DNA of 64,000 bases from Diaminobutyricibacter sp. McL0608 (GCF_039613825.1 NZ_CP154826.1:124001-188000); one strand, 5' to 3'; counted from the stretch's first letter, positions 24,928 through 34,291 are shown. Numbers and translations: made by a program. The notes: a model not told the origin generated them from the letters alone.

Positions 24928-26304
24928 ATGCGATTCAGATTCACATCGAAGACAGCGCTTCGGTCGATCGCCGCTCTGGCTGTGGCAGGTCTGGCAGGTA
25001 TGGGCCTCGCCGCCTGCTCCAGTTCCAGTCAAGGCGAGGCTGGCTCGGCGACGAGCGGAACGATCAATTGGTGGGGCTGGACCCCGACCAACACGGACGA
25101 GGCCAAAGAGTTCATCGCCGCGTTCAACAAGAAATACCCGGACATCAAGGTCAACTTCAAGCTGATCGGCATCTCGGACTATCAGGCCGCCATGCGGCCG
25201 GCCCTCTCCTCGAACGCCGGGCCGGACGTCTTCGACCTTCAGCCCGGCGCGTACGTGCAGCAGTTCGGCACCTACGCGAAGGACCTCACCCCGGTTGCCG
25301 AGAAGGCACTCGGCAGCGACTGGCAGTCGAAGATCGCGAAGATCGCAGTCGACGGCCTCACCGCGAAAGGCAAACTGACCGCCCTGCCGATCGGTTCCTC
25401 CTACGCCGGCTCGCTCTGGTACAACGCCGAGCTCTTCAAGAAGTACAACCTCCAGCCGCCGAAGACGCTTGACGAATGGAAGCAGGTCTGCAAGACCCTC
25501 CAGAGCAATGGTCAGGGATGCTTCGCGCAAGGTGCATCCCAGGAGGGCTTCGACCAGGACACTCTGCAGGCCATCTCGAACTCGGTCGAGCCCGGCTACT
25601 GGACGAAGGCATCCAAGGGAGACGCGAAGTGGGACTCTCCCCAGATCGTGAAGACCCTGTCGATCTGGAAAGACCTGTTCGACAGCGGCATCATGCAGAA
25701 GGGGGCGTTGGGGGCCCAGCAGTACCCCGACATCAACAACGCCTTCCTCACCGGCAAGTACGCGATGGTCATGATGGGCAGCTGGTACACCCAGTACGCG
25801 ACCGAGGCTGCGATGACCCAGGCGATCTCAGCCGCGGGTGTCGCGGGGGCCAAACCGTTCGCCATCCTTCCGCTCCAGTTCCCTGACGTGGCAGGCAAGG
25901 GCAACACGAGCGAGATGTTCGGCGATGCCGACTACGGTCTCGCGGTCGCGACCAAGTCCAAACACACTGCGGCGGCAGAGGCCTTCGTGCAGTGGATGGC
26001 GACGAGCCAGGAGGGCCAGCAGGTCGTGGCGAACCGGCTGGACACGACGCCGGTGCTGAAGGGCGTGGCACCCGACTTCTCAACCATCAAGTTCGTCGAC
26101 TCGGCGACCCAGTCGGATCCGGTGAACAGCTATCTCGCGGGCACAGCTGCCATCAATGAGCCCCGGTTCGCCCTCCTGAACGCAGACATCGAGAACGCCT
26201 TCCTCGCGGCGGCGCAATCGGTGGGAAGCGGGAGCGCGACACCCGAGCAGGCTGCGAAGACGCTGCAACAGGCCGCTGACGCGGCGAAAGCTGCGAACGG
26301 ATGA
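24928..26304 (+). CDS. Sugar ABC transporter solute-binding lipoprotein (CUT1)
   Basis: The 458-aa protein has a lipoprotein signal (basic start, hydrophobic stretch, lipobox LAAC at about residue 30). Residues 45-440 form a family-1 extracellular solute-binding fold (INWWGWTPTNTDEAKEF…, GKYAMVMMGSW). It captures a sugar or oligosaccharide outside the membrane. The ATG at 24928 follows AGAGGA and gives a correct signal peptide; an upstream in-frame ATG at 24817 does not. The stop overlaps the permease start by four bases. Confidence 0.9.
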   Translation: MRFRFTSKTALRSIAALAVAGLAGMGLAACSSSSQGEAGSATSGTINWWGWTPTNTDEAKEFIAAFNKKYPDIKVNFKLIGISDYQAAMRPALSSNAGPDVFDLQPGAYVQQFGTYAKDLTPVAEKALGSDWQSKIAKIAVDGLTAKGKLTALPIGSSYAGSLWYNAELFKKYNLQPPKTLDEWKQVCKTLQSNGQGCFAQGASQEGFDQDTLQAISNSVEPGYWTKASKGDAKWDSPQIVKTLSIWKDLFDSGIMQKGALGAQQYPDINNAFLTGKYAMVMMGSWYTQYATEAAMTQAISAAGVAGAKPFAILPLQFPDVAGKGNTSEMFGDADYGLAVATKSKHTAAAEAFVQWMATSQEGQQVVANRLDTTPVLKGVAPDFSTIKFVDSATQSDPVNSYLAGTAAINEPRFALLNADIENAFLAAAQSVGSGSATPEQAAKTLQQAADAAKAANG

Positions 26305-27236
26305 CGGTCACCACCCCTCGGGTGGACAGCGCGGTCGGCTCGACGAGCCGGCCGCGCCGCCACCCTCGCCGTATCCAGGCGCCCGGTCTGCCGTGGATCG
26401 TGCCCGCTCTCGTTCTCAGCGCCGGGCTCATCTACTACTGCATCGGGTACACCGGGTTCCTGTCGACGCTCAACTGGGACGGCGCGAGCCCCGACCCGGA
26501 GTCCATCGGACTGAAGAACTATGCGAACCTCGTCAGTGACCCGGTGTTCTGGAAGGCGATCTGGCACACGGTCTCGTTCTTCATCGTCACGTTCCTGGTC
26601 CAGACGGCCATCGGCGTGCTGTTCGCGGTCATCATGCACTCCCGCATCCGGCTGGCCGTGGTCTACAAGGTCATCATCTTCGTGCCCGTCGTGCTCGCTC
26701 CGGCCATCATGGCGCCGGTCTTCCGGCAGATCTTCGCCGCAGACGGACAGCTCAACTGGGTGCTCAGCCACATAGGCCTCGGCTTCCTCGCGCAGCCGTG
26801 GATCGGCCAGGAGTCGACGGCGCTGCCCGTGATCATGGCGATCACGATCTGGCAGTGGACGGGACTCACGTTCGTGCTCTACTACGCCGCTATGAGCCAG
26901 ATCGACCAGTCGCTTCTCGAGGCGGCCCGCATCGACGGAGCAGGGAACATCCGGACACTCACTGCGATCATCTGGCCCAGCCTGCGCGGTACCACGCTGG
27001 CCCTCGGCATCCTCAGCGCCATCGGAGCCCTGAAGACGTTCGATGTGCCGTGGCTGGTGACCATCGCCGGACCGAACAACGCGACGCAGTTCCTCGGGAC
27101 GTACATCTATCAGATGACGATCCAGCTGGCGCACGTCGGTTACGGGGCCGCGCTGTCCATCGTCCTTCTCGTCATCGCGCTCGTGATGGCGATCGTCCTC
27201 CAGGTCGCAGGGCGCGAGAAGCCGGGAGGCCGCTGA
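26301..27236 (+). CDS. Sugar ABC transporter permease (MalF type)
   Basis: A 311-aa integral membrane protein with about six transmembrane helices. The cytoplasmic EAA loop is EAARIDGAGNIRTLTAIIWPSL, where it would contact the ATPase. It has a long basic cytoplasmic N-terminus (PRRHPRRIQ). It is coupled to the binding protein in front (ATGA) and to the second permease behind (TGATG). Confidence 0.9.
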   Translation: MTVTTPRVDSAVGSTSRPRRHPRRIQAPGLPWIVPALVLSAGLIYYCIGYTGFLSTLNWDGASPDPESIGLKNYANLVSDPVFWKAIWHTVSFFIVTFLVQTAIGVLFAVIMHSRIRLAVVYKVIIFVPVVLAPAIMAPVFRQIFAADGQLNWVLSHIGLGFLAQPWIGQESTALPVIMAITIWQWTGLTFVLYYAAMSQIDQSLLEAARIDGAGNIRTLTAIIWPSLRGTTLALGILSAIGALKTFDVPWLVTIAGPNNATQFLGTYIYQMTIQLAHVGYGAALSIVLLVIALVMAIVLQVAGREKPGGR

Positions 27237-28024
27237 TGTTCGAGGTCCGCAGATGGTGGAGCAAGGGCCTGCTGCAGTTGCTCGCGACGGTGCTCGTCCT
27301 CCCATACCTCTTCCCGCTCGTCGCGATGGTGCAGGGCTCGTTCGCCGGCGACGGCTGGGGCAACTATCGCGATGTGCTCCAGGTTCCGGGCTTCTTCCGA
27401 TTCTTCCTGAACAGCGCGATCATCGCGGCGGGCGTCATCGTGCTCGTCTACGCCGTGACGATGCTCGCCGCCTACGGGTTCTCCAAACTGCACATCCGGT
27501 TCAGGGAGGTGTACTTCTGGATGCTCCTGGCGTGCCTCACCCTCCCGGAGGTCGTGCTTCTCACCCCGCTGTTCACCACCACCCAGGCGCTCGGCCTGTC
27601 CGACACCTATTGGTCGGTCATCCTGCCTTTGGCGGCATTGCAGGTGCCGTTCGCCGTGCTCCTGACGCGCAACTTCATCAACGGGCTGCCTGACGAGATG
27701 TTCGAGGCCGCCCGCGTGGACGGGGCGTCGTCGATGCGCGGTTTCATCCACCTGATCGTCCCGCTGACGCGGCCCATCGCGGCCGCGGTGCTCATCTTCA
27801 CGCTGATCGGCGCGTGGAACGACTACCTGATGCCCTTGGTCTTCCTTCAGTCGCAGGACATGCAGACCATCACCCTCGTGCCGCAGTTCTTCGTCGGCGA
27901 GTTCAGCAACGACCAGACCAAGATCCTGGCTTCCGCGGTGCTCACCGCCATCCCCGAGATCGTCGCATACCTGTGTCTGCAGGGCATGTTCGAGCGCGGC
28001 CTCTCGGCCGGCGCCATCAAGTGA
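27236..28024 (+). CDS. Sugar ABC transporter permease (MalG type)
   Basis: The 262-aa protein has six hydrophobic segments and the EAA loop EAARVDGASSMRGFIHLIVPL. The ATG shares one base with the previous stop. No ATP-binding gene follows, so the system must borrow a shared MsmK-type ATPase encoded elsewhere, as is usual for actinobacterial CUT1 importers. An open frame extending back to 26798 is a shadow of the first permease. Confidence 0.9.
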   Translation: MFEVRRWWSKGLLQLLATVLVLPYLFPLVAMVQGSFAGDGWGNYRDVLQVPGFFRFFLNSAIIAAGVIVLVYAVTMLAAYGFSKLHIRFREVYFWMLLACLTLPEVVLLTPLFTTTQALGLSDTYWSVILPLAALQVPFAVLLTRNFINGLPDEMFEAARVDGASSMRGFIHLIVPLTRPIAAAVLIFTLIGAWNDYLMPLVFLQSQDMQTITLVPQFFVGEFSNDQTKILASAVLTAIPEIVAYLCLQGMFERGLSAGAIK

Positions 28025-28042
28025 CCAACCCCAAGGAGTGAA

Positions 28043-28399
28043 ATGCCACTGATCCAAGTCGACCTCGACCGCAGCCTCTATGAGTCCTCGCACGACGCGA
28101 TCGGCAGGGCGATCCACGACGCGCAGATCGAGGCGCTCGGCATCCCCGCTGACGACCGGTTCCAGGTGTTCCGGCCCCGCGAAGAAGGCGAATTGAAGTT
28201 CGACCCGGCCTACAACGGAGTCGCACGAGACAGTCTGGTGCTCATTCAGATCACGGCGGTGCACATGTATCCGGTCGCCGTGAAGCGCAAGCTGTTCGAG
28301 ACGATCGCTGCCAAGCTCGGCCCACTGGGCATCCACGCCGAGGACCTGCTCATCTCGCTGGTCGAGAACGGTTTCGAAGACTGGTTCGCGGGCCGATGA
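28043..28399 (+). CDS. Tautomerase-superfamily protein
   Basis: A 118-aa protein starting MPLIQVDLD, so that the catalytic Pro becomes the N-terminal residue after Met removal. The C-terminal half (DLLISLVENGFEDWFAGR) matches the Tautomerase_2-type subgroup. It may interconvert keto/enol or anomeric forms of a sugar-derived acid in the pathway; this role is inferred. AAGGAG precedes the start 18 bases after the permease stop, and the next gene overlaps by four bases, so it belongs to the transporter operon. Confidence 0.75.
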   Translation: MPLIQVDLDRSLYESSHDAIGRAIHDAQIEALGIPADDRFQVFRPREEGELKFDPAYNGVARDSLVLIQITAVHMYPVAVKRKLFETIAAKLGPLGIHAEDLLISLVENGFEDWFAGR

Positions 28400-29478
28400 G
28401 CGCCGCAGAGATGCTCCGCTTCGATGGAGCGCCGCTGCGTGTGTTGTTCCTTGGAGGCACGGGGACGATCAGCGCTTCGAGCGTGCGGCTCGCGGCGGCG
28501 CACGGTATGGCGGTCACCGTGCTGAACCGCGGGGCGAACACCGCCGGGCGCTCCTTGCCGGACGAGGTGGAGCAGGTGACCGGAAACGCCGCAGACGACG
28601 CGTCGCTGCGCGCCGCCATCGGCGACCGTACCTTCGACGCGGTCGTCAACTTCCTGTCGTACGACGAGGATGACGTCGCCCGCTGGGTTGCGCTGTTCAG
28701 CGGTCGCACGCACCAGTACGTGCACATCAGTTCCGCATCGATCTACTCCAAGCCGGTGATGGTCACGCCGATCACCGAATCGACACCGACCGGACCCAAC
28801 CCGCCTCTCCCATACGCGACCGCCAAGTGGCGCGCCGAGCTCGCCCTGTCGAGAGCGCACCGCGAGCACGGATTCCCGGTCACGGTGATCCGGCCCTCGC
28901 ACACCTACGACGACGCGAACCCTCCGCTGCCGGGTGGGTGGAGCGTCGTCGACCGCATCGCGCGTGGCGCCGAGATCCCGGTGCACGGCGATGGCACATC
29001 GCTGTGGACACTCACCCACGCCGAGGACTTCGCAGTGGGTCTCGTCGGGTTGCTGGGCAGTGCCCGAGCGATCGGTGAGACGTTCCACATCACAGGGGAC
29101 GACGTACTGACCTGGGACCAGATCTACACACTCTTCGCGACGGCCCTGGGCGTGGAGCCGAAGCTCGTGCACGTTCCGAGCGAACTCTTTCCCGTCGTCG
29201 CTCCCGAGTGGTTCTGGTCGGGTGAGTTCGTCGGTGACCTCGGCCATTCGGCCGTCTTCGACAACAGCAAGATCGGCCGCTTCGTGCCCGGCTTCGCGCC
29301 TCGGCTGACGTTCGAGCGGGCGGTGCGGCGGATGCTCGACTGGCGCGCCGCGCATCCCGAGTCGACGCAGGGGGATGCGCAGACCGAAGAGGTGCTCGAC
29401 CGTATCGTCGACGCGTACCACGCCGGGCGGAACGCCTTCGCCGATCGTGCGCCGGCCCTCATGGAGGCCGTGCGGTGA
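28396..29478 (+). CDS. NAD-dependent epimerase/dehydratase (extended SDR)
   Basis: The 360-aa protein has the Rossmann loop FLGGTGTIS (near residue 18), HISSAS, the catalytic Y-x3-K in LPYATAKWR (near residue 139) and a C-terminal helical substrate domain. GGTGTIS instead of GGxGxxG is seen in plastid RNA-binding-like and isoflavone-reductase-like members. Substrate is unknown, probably a sugar or lactone. The ATG overlaps the tautomerase stop. Confidence 0.78.
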   Translation: MSAAEMLRFDGAPLRVLFLGGTGTISASSVRLAAAHGMAVTVLNRGANTAGRSLPDEVEQVTGNAADDASLRAAIGDRTFDAVVNFLSYDEDDVARWVALFSGRTHQYVHISSASIYSKPVMVTPITESTPTGPNPPLPYATAKWRAELALSRAHREHGFPVTVIRPSHTYDDANPPLPGGWSVVDRIARGAEIPVHGDGTSLWTLTHAEDFAVGLVGLLGSARAIGETFHITGDDVLTWDQIYTLFATALGVEPKLVHVPSELFPVVAPEWFWSGEFVGDLGHSAVFDNSKIGRFVPGFAPRLTFERAVRRMLDWRAAHPESTQGDAQTEEVLDRIVDAYHAGRNAFADRAPALMEAVR

Positions 29479-30422
29479 GTCTCGACGTCCATCCTCTCGG
29501 GTCGACGGGGCTCGTGGTCACCGAGTTGTGCATGGGAACGAGCCCCCTCGCGAGCATGCCGCGGCTGTACGGCTACGACGTGACGGACGATCGGGCGATT
29601 GCGACCATCGAGGCCGTTCTCGGCAGCGACATCCGGTTCATCGACACATCGAACGGATACGGCGAGCACGGTGAGGCCGAGAACCGGATCGGCCGCGCCC
29701 TTGCGGCACACATCGGTGGTCGCGAAGACCTCGTCCTCGCGACCAAGGTCGACCCCGACCCGCTCACCGGGGACTTCTCCGGCAAGCGGGTGCTGGACTC
29801 GTACCGCGAGAGTCTCGATCGACTCGGCGTCGACCGGGTGCCGCTGCTCTACCTGCACGACCCGGAGCGCATCCGATTCGAGGAGGGTGTCGCGACCGGC
29901 GGGCCGGTGGAGGCGCTCGTGCGACTTCGCGACGAGGGGCGAGTCGATCACATCGGCGTCGCAGGCGGGCCGGTGGACCTGATGGACCTTTACCTCGGTA
30001 CGGGCGAGTTCGAGGTGGTCCTGAGCCACAACCGGTATACCTTGCTCGACCGTTCGGCGAAGGAGCTTTTCCGATCGGCGCGGGACCGGGGGATCGGGGT
30101 CGTGAACGCGGCGCCGTACGGAGGGGGGATGCTCGCAAAAGGGGCCGACGTGCAGGCGAAATACGGATACGGCGAACGTGACGACGGGATCGCCGAAGCA
30201 GCCCGCGCGATGGTGGCCGCGTGCGCCCGCTACGACGTTCCCCTGGCCGCGGCGGCTCTCCAGTTCTCGCTCCGCGCGCCGTTCGTGGACTCCACGGTCG
30301 TTGGCATGTCTTCGCCCGAACGCGTCGAGCAGACGGTTCAGTACGTGGCGCAGGAGATTCCCGATGATCTGTGGGCGGAGCTGGAGACGCTCGTACCTTC
30401 ATCCGAACACTGGCTGAACTGA
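29475..30422 (+). CDS. Aldo/keto reductase, D-threo-aldose 1-dehydrogenase type
   Basis: A 315-aa TIM-barrel AKR with the full tetrad: Asp in FIDTSNGYG, Tyr in the same segment, Lys in LATKVDPD and His in LYLHDPE. The length and motif order recall L-fucose/D-threo-aldose dehydrogenases, which oxidise free sugars to lactones with NAD(P). This gives the locus a second possible sugar-oxidising entry enzyme. The GTG start overlaps the epimerase stop. It ends ten bases before a convergent SDR gene. Confidence 0.8.
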   Translation: MSLDVHPLGSTGLVVTELCMGTSPLASMPRLYGYDVTDDRAIATIEAVLGSDIRFIDTSNGYGEHGEAENRIGRALAAHIGGREDLVLATKVDPDPLTGDFSGKRVLDSYRESLDRLGVDRVPLLYLHDPERIRFEEGVATGGPVEALVRLRDEGRVDHIGVAGGPVDLMDLYLGTGEFEVVLSHNRYTLLDRSAKELFRSARDRGIGVVNAAPYGGGMLAKGADVQAKYGYGERDDGIAEAARAMVAACARYDVPLAAAALQFSLRAPFVDSTVVGMSSPERVEQTVQYVAQEIPDDLWAELETLVPSSEHWLN

Positions 30423-30432
30423 CCGGTTCCGT

Positions 30433-31257
30433 TCACGTGTCGAAGTCGGTGCTTCGGCTGACGGCTTCCCACTGATCGATGAGGTCGAGCCTCTTGTGGA
30501 GCGACGCGCGGTACATCTCGAATGCGTCGCTGCCGAGAAGAAGGAATCCGGGATCACTGGCGTTGTCGACGACCCGAAGGATGGTCTCTGCGGCTTTCTG
30601 AGGATCGCCCTTGGCGGGTGCGTTGACGACGTTCTCGATCCGCCGCTTTCCTGCCGTACCGGCGTAGTCGTCGATGACCGTCGACGATTGTGTCAGGGAG
30701 CGGCCGGCGAAATCGGTGGCGAATCCGCCTGGCTCGATGACCATGGCGGTGATGCCGAGTGGTTCGAGTTCTCCGCGGAGCGCGCCGGTCATCCCATCGA
30801 TTGCGGCCTTGGCCGCCGCGTAGTAGCCGGAACCAACGGGTGTGTAGGTCGCGGCAATGGAGGAGAAGTTGACGATCGTGCCGCTGCGCCGGGCACGCAT
30901 GCCCGGCAACACCGCTTTGATCATCGCGGCGGAACCGAAGAAGTGCGTATCGAAGAGTCTGCGGACATCGGCCTCGTTGCCTTCCTCGATCGCGGCCCGA
31001 TAGCCGTAGCCCGCGTTGTTGATCAGGACGTCGACGCCTCCGAAAACGTCCTCGGCCTCGGCGACTGCCGCCGCGATCTGTTCAGGGTCGGTGACGTCCA
31101 GCGTCAACGCCAGCACGTGGTCGTTTCCTTCAGCGAGATCGGCGACCTTCGATCGGTCGCGTGCTGTCGCAGCGACGTTGTGTCCTGCCGCGATGGCGGC
31201 TTCGGCGAGGGCGCGACCGATGCCGGTCGAGCATCCGGTGATGAGCCAGGTAGTCAT
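30433..31257 (-). CDS. Short-chain dehydrogenase/reductase
   Basis: A 274-aa SDR with TGCSTGIGRA, NNAGYGYRA, NFSSIAATYTPVGSGYYAAAKAAID (Ser and Tyr/Lys) and a long C-terminal extension ending near the conserved LGSDAFEMYR. It resembles the common NADP-dependent 'oxidoreductase' SDRs that flank TetR-type regulators. GAAGGA precedes the ATG. It follows the damaged FUSC gene by 14 bases on the same strand. Confidence 0.8.
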   Translation of the reverse strand: MTTWLITGCSTGIGRALAEAAIAAGHNVAATARDRSKVADLAEGNDHVLALTLDVTDPEQIAAAVAEAEDVFGGVDVLINNAGYGYRAAIEEGNEADVRRLFDTHFFGSAAMIKAVLPGMRARRSGTIVNFSSIAATYTPVGSGYYAAAKAAIDGMTGALRGELEPLGITAMVIEPGGFATDFAGRSLTQSSTVIDDYAGTAGKRRIENVVNAPAKGDPQKAAETILRVVDNASDPGFLLLGSDAFEMYRASLHKRLDLIDQWEAVSRSTDFDT

Positions 31258-31271
31258 TGATGTTCCTTCGT

Positions 31272-32376
31272 TCAGGTACCAATACCAGTGAACTCCACGG
31301 ACCCGATTGCCGGGAGGTTCCGGTCACGAGCGAGGTATTCGCGCCAGATAGCGCGTGGCGATAAGGACGACAAGCGAGACGGCGACGCGAGGATCGTCTC
31401 GATCACCCGATCCCGTAGCAGTTGATTCAACGGCTGAGGTGCACCCAGTTGCACAAGGATCATGGCCATCGGGGTGATGGCTGTCACGGCGATCCCGTAG
31501 TTCCTCGCGACGAAGAGCTCGGTGACGACCTGAAGGAAAGCGACGAGGAGCACCAGGATCCACGCCGCCGGGTTGACCGCCAGCACAATCGCTGCGATCC
31601 CGATGCCGACCAGTGTGCCGGCCACGCGAAGGAAGGCGCGGGCGGCGTTGACGGCGAGCGTGGATCCGACCAGTGGGACCGTGGCTGAGACGGCCGCCCA
31701 GTATGAGTGTCCGATACCGAGTGCAGTCGCGAGGGTCCCGGCGGCGAGAGGGCCGGCGATGTAAGCGGTCAGCGCTTGTCGGCCGTTCGGCGACAGCCTC
31801 TTCACGGCGGCTGCCGTACTGTGCTGCTCGTGGGTGAGAGTGCCGGCTCGAAACGGCCGCCCGACTTGCCCGAGTGCGATTCCGAAAAGGGCGGAGCCGA
31901 GGGCGATCAGTGTCCCGATGAGCAACGCCTGCCACACGTGCGAGTACGACGAGAGCGTTCCGGCCGCGAAGACCATGAACAGGGACGGAACCGGCATCCA
32001 CCCGAACCGCCTGGCGAGAACGAAACCGAATCCGCTCAGTGCGGCCATCACGATCACGGCAGCATAGCTGGCCGGTGCCAGGATGCCGATCAAGGTTCCG
32101 AGAAAGACGGAGCCCCCCCATGCACAGACCCACTCCGCACTGGTCGCGAAGGCGTTTTCCATAGTCGGCGGAGCGGCTGTGGATGGCGCTCATAGCGCCG
32201 AACGCAGCAAACGCGGTCCACTCCTGCTGGGAGAACGCGACGAGCAGAGCCAGCGGAACGGTGACAGCGATCGCGACGCGGGCGGCCGGCCAGTGAGCAC
32301 GGTCGTGAGGTCGGATGGAGATGATCTCACTCCACGCTTCACGGAAGAAGCGGGACGAAGCTCGGCCGGTCACCAT
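31272..32376 (-). pseudogene. FUSC-family membrane protein interrupted by a one-base frameshift
   Basis: Two frames together encode one aromatic-acid-exporter-like protein of about 367 aa. The ATG at 32376 reads MVTGRASSRFF…VTVPLALLVAFSQQEWTAF and continues to codon 86. The other frame then carries SVFLGTLIGILAPASYAAV… to the stop at 31272. The shift falls in a run of seven G (minus strand, 32119-32113); six G would give one intact frame. At least eight hydrophobic segments are predicted. This is a real pseudogene, a phase-variable tract or a sequencing error. Confidence 0.75.
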
Positions 32377-32501
32377 TCGAGTATCCGCCCCTCGCGGGAT
32401 TCGCAGCGTCAGTCGCGACGCCCGCCGTTCACAATTCAGGAGTTTGTGTGACGGGCGAGGTTAGCCCGAGCACGCGTCACGGTGACCCAGCGACGTGGGC
32501 C

Positions 32502-33089
32502 TCAGCGGGTGCGGGGGCGCAGCGCGTCGATGAGCAGTGCGCGGAGGCGGGCGGGCTGGTCGGAGGTCCCGCTCGTCGGATTGGTCAGGAAGACGCCTAC
32601 GAGGAGCGCCGTCACATCATCGGGGACGACGTCATCACGAAAGACCCCGGCCTCGGCGCCCGCGGCCAGGATCGTTCCGATTGCCGCGGTGATCCGTTCG
32701 CGCGTCGTGGGGGTCGCAATGCGCCCGGATGCCCAGCCCGCGCGAAGCGTGTCGAGCATCCCGCGCTTCGTCGCCACGAATTCGGCATACCCTTTCATCC
32801 ACTCGTCGAGGGCGACATCGGGTGGAAACGCTTCGACGAGAGTCTGCGCACTCGACGTCACGTCGTCGAGTTCGGCTGAATATACGGCCTCCACCAGCGA
32901 CTCGCGAGTCGGGAAATGGCGGTAGAGGGTGCCGATGCCGACACCTGCGGCGCGGGCGATGTCTTCGAGTGGAACCTGGTCGTCGGCGGCGGCGAACGAC
33001 GAACGCGCGACCGCGAGCAGGGTGTCGCGGTTGCGGACCGCATCCTTTCGAAGCGGACGCACGGCGGGTGGCGATGACTCGATACTCAA
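32502..33089 (-). CDS. TetR-family transcriptional regulator
   Basis: The 195-aa protein has the TetR helix-turn-helix at residues about 18-62 (NRDTLLAVARSSFAAADDQVPLEDIARAAGVGIGTLYRHFPTRESL). Its C-terminal domain ends GVFLTNPTSGTSDQPARLRALLIDALR. It is divergent from an aldo/keto reductase, with two palindromic operators in between, so it should repress both itself and the reductase. The ligand is unknown. Confidence 0.88.
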   Translation of the reverse strand: MSIESSPPAVRPLRKDAVRNRDTLLAVARSSFAAADDQVPLEDIARAAGVGIGTLYRHFPTRESLVEAVYSAELDDVTSSAQTLVEAFPPDVALDEWMKGYAEFVATKRGMLDTLRAGWASGRIATPTTRERITAAIGTILAAGAEAGVFRDDVVPDDVTALLVGVFLTNPTSGTSDQPARLRALLIDALRPRTR

Positions 33090-33090
33090 A

Positions 33091-33141
33091 GCGGAGGTTC
33101 CTCCGTTAATGCTACTCTCGGTAGAGCGGAGGTTCCTCCGC
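33091..33141. promoter_or_regulatory. Twin TetR operators
   Basis: GCGGAGGTTCCTCCGC at 33126-33141 is a perfect 16-bp palindrome. CGGAGGTTCCTCCG at 33092-33105 is a second copy with the same core. The two centres are 35 bases apart, between the TetR gene and the divergent aldo/keto reductase. Confidence 0.75.
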
Positions 33142-33172
33142 TTTCGCTATCATCGCATGAGATGGAGTCGTA

Positions 33173-34117
33173 ATGACCATGCCCGGTCTCCCTTCTTCGC
33201 CCACCACGGCATCCGGTGCCCCTCGCGCCGGCGGCGCCGGCCGCCTCGGCGGCGCCACCGTCTCCCGCATCGGCTTCGGCGCGATGCAGCTCGAACGCCT
33301 CCACGGCGACCCGGATGCCGCTGTCGCGCTGCTTCGACGCGCGGTCGAGCTGGGAGTCGACCATGTCGACACCGCCGAGTTCTACGGCGACGGGGCCGTG
33401 AACGCATTCATTGCGGATGCGTTTTCGCCGGCCGACGGCGTCACGATCGTCAGCAAAGTGGGCGCGACCCCCAACCCGCAAGGGCCGGTCTCCCTTCGCC
33501 TCGCCCAGCGACCGGACGAACTGCGGGCGAGCGTCGAAGACAATCTGAGAAGCCTGGCGGTCGACCGGATCGACATCGTGAATCTGAGGCGCACCGATTC
33601 GGGGCCCGGCCTCCGTGCAGAAGGCGACCAGGTGGTCGATCTCGACGACCAGCTCGCGGCGATGACCGCGATGCGCGACGAAGGCAAGGTCGGCGCGATC
33701 GGGTTGAGCAGCGTCAGCCTCGACGTTGTACAGCGGGCGCTCCCGGCAGGCATCGTCTGCGTGCAGAACGCGTACAGCCTCGTCTCGCGAGACGACGACG
33801 AGTTGCTCGAATTCTGCGTGGCGCACGATATCGCCTGGGTCCCGTTCTTTCCGCTGGGGAGCGCGTTCGCGCACCTGCCCAAGGTGACCGACGAGCCGGC
33901 AGTGATCGCAGTCGCCGAGCGACTCGGGTACTCCTCATCGCAGGTCGGACTCGCCTGGCTGTTGCATCGCGCGCCGAACATCCTGCTCATCCCCGGAACG
34001 GCGGACGCCGCCCACCTCGAAGCGAACGTCGCGACCGGGCAGGTGGTTCTCGACGAGGAATCGCTCGAGTCGCTCGGGGAGGTTCCTTCGCGGTCCGGAA
34101 GCGTTTCGCTGAGCTGA
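33173..34117 (+). CDS. Aldo/keto reductase
   Basis: A 314-aa AKR with Asp/Tyr in HVDTAEFYGDG, Lys in IVSKVGA and a C-terminal cofactor loop (LLIPGTADAAHLEANV). The usual catalytic His is replaced: the strand reads IVNLRRTD where most have …LHR/H. The first 20 residues are Ala/Gly/Pro-rich, and the ATG at 33179 could also be the start. It is controlled by the divergent TetR gene. It is not the parent of the aldo-keto-reductase scar that follows. Confidence 0.8.
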   Translation: MTMPGLPSSPTTASGAPRAGGAGRLGGATVSRIGFGAMQLERLHGDPDAAVALLRRAVELGVDHVDTAEFYGDGAVNAFIADAFSPADGVTIVSKVGATPNPQGPVSLRLAQRPDELRASVEDNLRSLAVDRIDIVNLRRTDSGPGLRAEGDQVVDLDDQLAAMTAMRDEGKVGAIGLSSVSLDVVQRALPAGIVCVQNAYSLVSRDDDELLEFCVAHDIAWVPFFPLGSAFAHLPKVTDEPAVIAVAERLGYSSSQVGLAWLLHRAPNILLIPGTADAAHLEANVATGQVVLDEESLESLGEVPSRSGSVSLS

Positions 34118-34151
34118 GCGCCACGCTCGGCGCGCGAGGGGCTGCCGCATT

Positions 34152-34291
34152 TTCCGTGTACTGACAGTCACTCCCTCGGGCGCAGGGGACCGGCCCACCG
34201 CTCAAAGTATGAACTGTCGACCGGCTACCGGTTGATCGACACGGCGACCGCGTATGCCAACGAGGGCGGTGTCGGCGACGCTATCCGCGAC
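34152..34291 (+). pseudogene. Decayed duplicate of the aldo/keto reductase gene at 43373
   Basis: Bases 34152-34214 match 43317-43378 (promoter and ATG AAC start) with few differences. They then jump to a match of 43479-43555 (STGYRLIDTA.AYANE.GVGDAIRD). About 100 bases of coding sequence are missing, and homology stops at 34291. This is a deletion-bearing remnant. Confidence 0.8.
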
